Assembly (NCBI RefSeq): GCF_030269365.1
Contig: NZ_BSTF01000004.1
Coordinates: 372,001-436,000 of the forward strand
Reading direction: 5' to 3'
DNA length: 64,000 nucleotides
From: Lentzea sp. NBRC 102530
GTDB taxonomy: Bacteria > Actinomycetota > Actinomycetes > Mycobacteriales > Pseudonocardiaceae
Part shown: positions 61,433 through 64,000 of the stretch, piece after piece
Position numbering within the stretch: position 1 is the stretch's first letter
Layout of the letters: each line of letters starts with the position of its first letter
The notes under the pieces: model-generated
The model's database searches: none
What the model was told of the DNA's origin: nothing
The model's input: only the letters and a program-made list of their open reading frames with translations
Position numbers and translations under genes: made by a program

Positions 61433-61748
61433 CGCTTTCTCCCCTCGTACCGCGAACTTCACCTGACGTTATCGGAGGGGTCCGACAAAAACCGCGCTGC
61501 TCCGAACGGAGCAACGGTTACGTATTGTCGAACATTCGCTCGAACAGGTGACACGCAGAGTTGCGACGTAGATCGCAATCGGTAAACGGACGGTGACGGA
61601 CCGGGAACCGATCACGCGGATGACCGTTCGTCTGCCGTTCGCCGACGCTCACCGAACGCTCACCGCACGACCAGCTGAAGTAACACTCCGTAGAAGATCA
61701 ACTCGGGAGAATGGACTTCGTCAGGAGGAATCACGGCGAGGGAGCACG
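61433..61748. other. Intergenic region with two dyads
   Basis: 316 bp between the unknown protein and the small membrane protein. It holds TGCTCCG-AA-CGGAGCA (61498-61513) and a LexA-like box (61528-61543), then plain promoter-type sequence up to GGGAGCACG before ATG 61749. An open frame from 61593 runs into the membrane-protein gene but has no coding character. Confidence 0.6.
61528..61543. promoter_or_regulatory. LexA (SOS) box candidate
   Basis: TCGAACATTCGCTCGA matches the actinobacterial SOS box TCGAAC-N4-GTTCGA (from memory) at 11 of 12 fixed positions. It lies 96 bp upstream of the unknown gene on the minus strand and 206 bp before the small membrane protein. Confidence 0.6.
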
Positions 61749-62009
61749 ATGGCGGTAAAGGCGGAGCGTTCACCCGATAGAGCGGGTGACGTGGAGGTTC
61801 CGCAGCCGCGGCAGCAGCTGGAGAGGTGGCTGACGTCGGTCGGGCACTGGCCGCACGCCGTGCAGGTGACCGTCATCCTCGTGCTGATCGCACTGCTGCT
61901 GTGGGCCATCGCCGTGACGCTCGGCCCCGACCAGGCGTTCATCGTCGGCTCGGCGGGCATCGCGGCGAAGCTGATCTGCATGTACCTCGACACCCGCGTG
62001 CGCAACTAA
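61749..62009 (+). CDS. Small membrane protein (86 aa)
   Basis: Unrecognised 86-residue protein. A polar N-terminus (KAERSPDRAGDVEVPQPRQQ) is followed by LERWLTSVGHWPHAVQ and two transmembrane helices (VTVILVLIALLLWAIAVTL, FIVGSAGIAAKLICMYL), ending in DTRVRN. It resembles small actinobacterial inner-membrane proteins without known function. ATG 61749 with GGGAG upstream. Its stop lies inside a 23-bp repeat that recurs exactly 200 bp further on. Confidence 0.65.
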   Translation: MAVKAERSPDRAGDVEVPQPRQQLERWLTSVGHWPHAVQVTVILVLIALLLWAIAVTLGPDQAFIVGSAGIAAKLICMYLDTRVRN

Positions 62010-62228
62010 CGCGCGTACCTCTCCGCCGCGCGCCTGAGGGCCGTGTGCACCCCACGGCTGTTGGCGCCTAACGAGCTGTGCACATCCGACGGCCGGGCCG
62101 CCTCCGGTGGCCATGCCCAGCTGACGGGCCGTGCGCACCCCGGCAGCCGTGCCCACCGGACAGCCGTGCCCACCTCGCAGAGCCCGCGTCCCTGGCCGGC
62201 CGAAGCTAGCGCGCGTACCTCTCCGCCG
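62006..62228. repeat. Direct repeat of the DUF2277 gene end, 200 bp apart
   Basis: 62006-62028 and 62206-62228 share 22 of 23 bases, including CGCGCGTACCTCTCCGCCG. The second copy is the 3' end of the DUF2277 gene (AERYAR plus stop on the minus strand). The 177 bp between are low-complexity, with repeated CAGCCGTGCCCACC-like units near 62140-62177. Confidence 0.75.
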
Positions 62229-62475
62229 ACCGGGCCTTGGCCTTCGCGGCCTCCACCTCGCGGTCCTTGGGCGGCGCGGTCGTCACCAGCGCGTCCAGCA
62301 GTTCCCGCGTCGCCGCCGCCACGGCCGCGACCGCCTTGTCGTACGCGGCCTGGTTCGCCGCGGACGGCTTGGCCGCCCCGCCCACCTTGCGCACGTACTG
62401 CAACGCCGCCGCGTGCACCTCGTCGGAGGTCGCCGGCGGTTCGAAGTTGTGGAGCACCCGGATGTTTCGGCACAT
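62206..62475 (-). CDS. DUF2277 protein
   Basis: An 89-residue soluble protein that matches the DUF2277 family from end to end: CRNIRVLHNFEPPATSDEVH, AAALQYVRKVGGAAKPS, then ATRELLDALVTTAPPKDREV and an Ala/Lys/Arg-rich helix. Function is unknown; the family is widespread and very conserved at its Cys-Arg-Asn-Ile start. ATG 62475 lies seven bp past the stop of the XRE-cupin gene, so the two are probably co-transcribed. Its last codons are duplicated 200 bp downstream. Confidence 0.92.
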   Translation of the reverse strand: MCRNIRVLHNFEPPATSDEVHAAALQYVRKVGGAAKPSAANQAAYDKAVAAVAAATRELLDALVTTAPPKDREVEAAKAKARSAERYAR

Positions 62476-62482
62476 GCCCCCA

Positions 62483-63043
62483 CTATGACCTGTTCGGCGG
62501 CGCCGCGCGGGTGTGGATGCGTTCGCCCTGCTTGCCGAACAGGCTGAGGATCTCCGCCGGCTCGCCGTCCGCGCTGCACAGCGCGTGCGGCTGGCGGCAG
62601 TCGAACTCCGCGACCTCGCCCGCCCGCAGCACGACCTCCTGGCCGCCGAGCCGCAGCCGGATCCGCCCGCTCAGCACGTAGAACCACTCGTAGCCCTCGT
62701 GCACGCGCGGTTCGTGCAGGTCGGCGTCGGAGAGGATCATCTTCCACGCCTGCAGCGGCCCGATCGAGCGGGTCAGCGGGATGCCGACCCGGCCGTGGTC
62801 GAGTTCGCGCGGCTTCATCACCACCCGCGGGTCGCCGACCTCCGGCGCGCCGACCAGGTCGTCGAGCGTCACCTGGTAGGTCCGCGACAGCGGCAGCAGC
62901 AGTTCCAGTGTCGGCTTGCGCTGGTCGGTCTCCAGGCGCGACAGCGTCGACTTCGAGATGCCCGTCAGTTCGGACAACGTCGCCAGCGTCAGATCGTGCT
63001 CGGCCCGCAGCGCGGCGAGCCGTTGCCCCACGGTTGTTGCCAT
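62483..63043 (-). CDS. XRE-cupin transcriptional regulator
   Basis: A 186-residue regulator. The N-terminal XRE HTH (GQRLAALRAEHDLTLATLSE, LTGISKSTLSRLETDQRKPT, residues 6-60) is joined to a C-terminal cupin (about 105-180: VHEGYEWFYVLSGRIRLRLG, VLRAGEVAEFDCRQPHALCS), whose His and Glu probably bind a metal or small ligand. It is divergent from a thioredoxin-reductase-like flavoprotein at 50 bp, a widespread actinobacterial pairing, and probably controls it. Confidence 0.9.
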   Translation of the reverse strand: MATTVGQRLAALRAEHDLTLATLSELTGISKSTLSRLETDQRKPTLELLLPLSRTYQVTLDDLVGAPEVGDPRVVMKPRELDHGRVGIPLTRSIGPLQAWKMILSDADLHEPRVHEGYEWFYVLSGRIRLRLGGQEVVLRAGEVAEFDCRQPHALCSADGEPAEILSLFGKQGERIHTRAAPPNRS

Positions 63044-63093
63044 AACGGCAACTTACTTTGCCAAAACTGGGCTGTCGACCGCACTCTCGAACC

Positions 63094-63909
63094 ATGACGT
63101 ACGACGTGGTGATCATTGGTGGGGGAGCGGCCGGACTCAGCGCCGCCCTGATGCTGACCAGGGCGCGCCGCAGCGTGCTCGTGGTCGATGGTGCCGAGCC
63201 GCGCAACGCCCCGGCCGCGCACATGCACAACTACCTCTCTCGTGACGGCCTTTCGCCGTTGGAACTCCTCAAGCACGGACGGGCCGAGGTCGAGGGCTAC
63301 GGCGGCGAGATCGTCAACGACGACGTGCTCGGTGTGGCGAAGGTCGACGACGGGTTCGCGGTCGACCTCTCCGGACGCACGGTCGAAGCGCGCCGCCTGC
63401 TCTTCGCGACCGGCCTGGTCGACGAGGTGCCCGACAACCTGCGCGAACGCTGGGGCCGTGACGTCTTCGGCTGCCCGTACTGCCACGGCTGGGAGGTCCG
63501 CGACCAGAAGCTCGCCGTGTTCGGCGAGGAGATGAAGGTCGCGCTGGTCCGGCAGTGGTCCGACGACGTCACGCACGTGCCGTCCGTCGACGCGATCGAG
63601 GTCGAGGACGACCGCCTCGTCGCGGTGATCTCCGACGGCGAGCGCGTGCCCGCCGATGCGCTCGTGTACTCCGCACCGGTCAAGCCGCGCGACGAGCTCC
63701 TGCTGGCGTTGGGTGCCGAAACCGAGGAGACGATGGCCGGGCCGTTCGTGCGCACGGACGCAAAGGGCCGCACGAGCGTGCCGGGCGTCTACGCAGCAGG
63801 CAACGTCACGGACCCCACGGCCATCGTGATCGTCGCCGCCGCCCAGGGCGCCCAGGCCGGCGCGATGATCAACATGGACCTGCTCGGCCTCATGCCGGCG
63901 GCAGGCTGA
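63094..63909 (+). CDS. Thioredoxin-reductase-like FAD protein with CPYC, NADPH domain shortened
   Basis: A 271-residue flavoprotein. The FAD motif [21 protein letters not shown] is intact, the redox pair is Cys127 and Cys130 in [11 protein letters not shown], and the C-terminal FAD motif is [20 protein letters not shown]. Family members have about 300-320 residues; between [10 protein letters not shown] and [12 protein letters not shown] only about 18 residues remain ([14 protein letters not shown]), where a full NADPH-binding Rossmann segment with GxGxxA is expected. NADPH use is therefore doubtful. It is divergent from the XRE-cupin regulator. ATG 63094. Its end overlaps a histidine-kinase gene by 20 bp. 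Confidence 0.82.
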   Translation: MTYDVVIIGGGAAGLSAALMLTRARRSVLVVDGAEPRNAPAAHMHNYLSRDGLSPLELLKHGRAEVEGYGGEIVNDDVLGVAKVDDGFAVDLSGRTVEARRLLFATGLVDEVPDNLRERWGRDVFGCPYCHGWEVRDQKLAVFGEEMKVALVRQWSDDVTHVPSVDAIEVEDDRLVAVISDGERVPADALVYSAPVKPRDELLLALGAETEETMAGPFVRTDAKGRTSVPGVYAAGNVTDPTAIVIVAAAQGAQAGAMINMDLLGLMPAAG

Positions 63910-64000
63910 TCCGGAACGTCGAGCCCTCGCCGAGCGTGCTCGTCACCGACACCGTGCCGCCGTGCGCCTCCACGAGGTGCCGCGTGATCGCGAGCCCGAG
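63890..64000 (-). CDS. Sensor histidine kinase, C-terminal end (5' part outside window)
   Basis: Only the last 36 residues are in the window, read on the minus strand: [20 protein letters not shown], then [16 protein letters not shown] and stop. This is the G2 box and end of a HATPase_c domain, so the gene is a two-component sensor kinase. It overlaps the convergent flavoprotein gene by 20 bp. Confidence 0.85.
   Translation of the reverse strand, partial: LGLAITRHLVEAHGGTVSVTSTLGEGSTFRISLPPA

Overview
The window is high-GC DNA (well above 65 % by eye), gene-dense, with GTG and TTG starts and frequent 4-bp start/stop overlaps. It looks like the chromosome of a filamentous actinobacterium of the order Pseudonocardiales (Lentzea, Saccharothrix or Lechevalieria type). 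The pointers are: a mycothiol-dependent isomerase-like protein, an ESX accessory operon (EspG, PPE protein, DUF3558 lipoprotein), secreted enzymes with CBM2 modules and Thr-rich linkers, IdeR/DmdR-type iron boxes, a rifampicin monooxygenase behind a rifamycin-element-like palindrome, and LexA-, DasR- and CebR-like operators. The genus is inference. No rRNA, CRISPR array, transposase, integrase or prophage module was found; there are three tRNA genes (Lys-CTT, His-GTG, Val-GAC).

Layout. 1-5.1 kb: two coupled secreted CBM2 proteins, a shortened quinone-oxidoreductase-like gene, a maleylpyruvate-isomerase-like gene and tRNA-Lys. 5.3-14.8 kb: L,D-transpeptidase, ABC-F ATPase, tRNA-His, oligoribonuclease, HerA-like ATPase, MFS transporter with divergent GlxA/AraC regulator, and two coupled bacterial PH-domain membrane proteins. 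14.9-19.8 kb: a tiny secreted peptide divergent from an XRE-TPR regulator, a LuxR-TPR regulator, and a fatty acyl-CoA ligase with a strong palindromic operator. 19.9-28.9 kb: ferredoxin-reductase-like flavoprotein, MarR/AzoR pair with palindrome, NUDIX, rifampicin monooxygenase, TPR membrane protein, fused SecDF, and an FMN hydroxy-acid oxidase. 28.9-32.1 kb: four-gene ESX accessory operon. 32.2-37.3 kb: toroid-fold protein, AraC regulator, lyase remnant, tRNA-Val, GH16 glucanase, family-A polymerase. 37.5-46.1 kb: STAND-TPR protein, the proline catabolic locus (dehydrogenase, P5C dehydrogenase, PucR regulator), YidC, and a broken sigma/anti-sigma locus. 46.1-53.0 kb: kinase-like and DUF402 proteins, FAD monooxygenase, GAF regulator divergent from a degenerate aldehyde dehydrogenase, GH20 hexosaminidase. 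53.2-64 kb: CYTH-CHAD protein, amidohydrolase, iron-regulated hydroxamate pair, HNH nuclease/SUKH pair, a possible LexA-controlled unknown gene, DUF2277, XRE-cupin regulator with a shortened CPYC flavoprotein, and the tail of a histidine kinase.

Themes. (1) Extracellular polysaccharide use: CBM2 proteins, GH16, GH20, with LacI- and DasR-like sites. (2) Envelope work: L,D-transpeptidase, SecDF, YidC, PH-domain proteins, ESX accessories. (3) Small divergent regulator/target pairs separated by clear palindromes. (4) Several enzymes that look internally deleted or catalytically dead compared with their families.

The most interesting candidates are the secreted-peptide/XRE-TPR pair (14.9-16.3 kb), which has the architecture of peptide-pheromone signalling; the GAF regulator with an aldehyde-dehydrogenase pseudoenzyme (48.6-51.5 kb); the sigma/anti-sigma chimera (45.1-46.1 kb); and the HNH/SUKH pair (59.6-60.7 kb). 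All family assignments rest on motif reading and memory of families, not on database searches.
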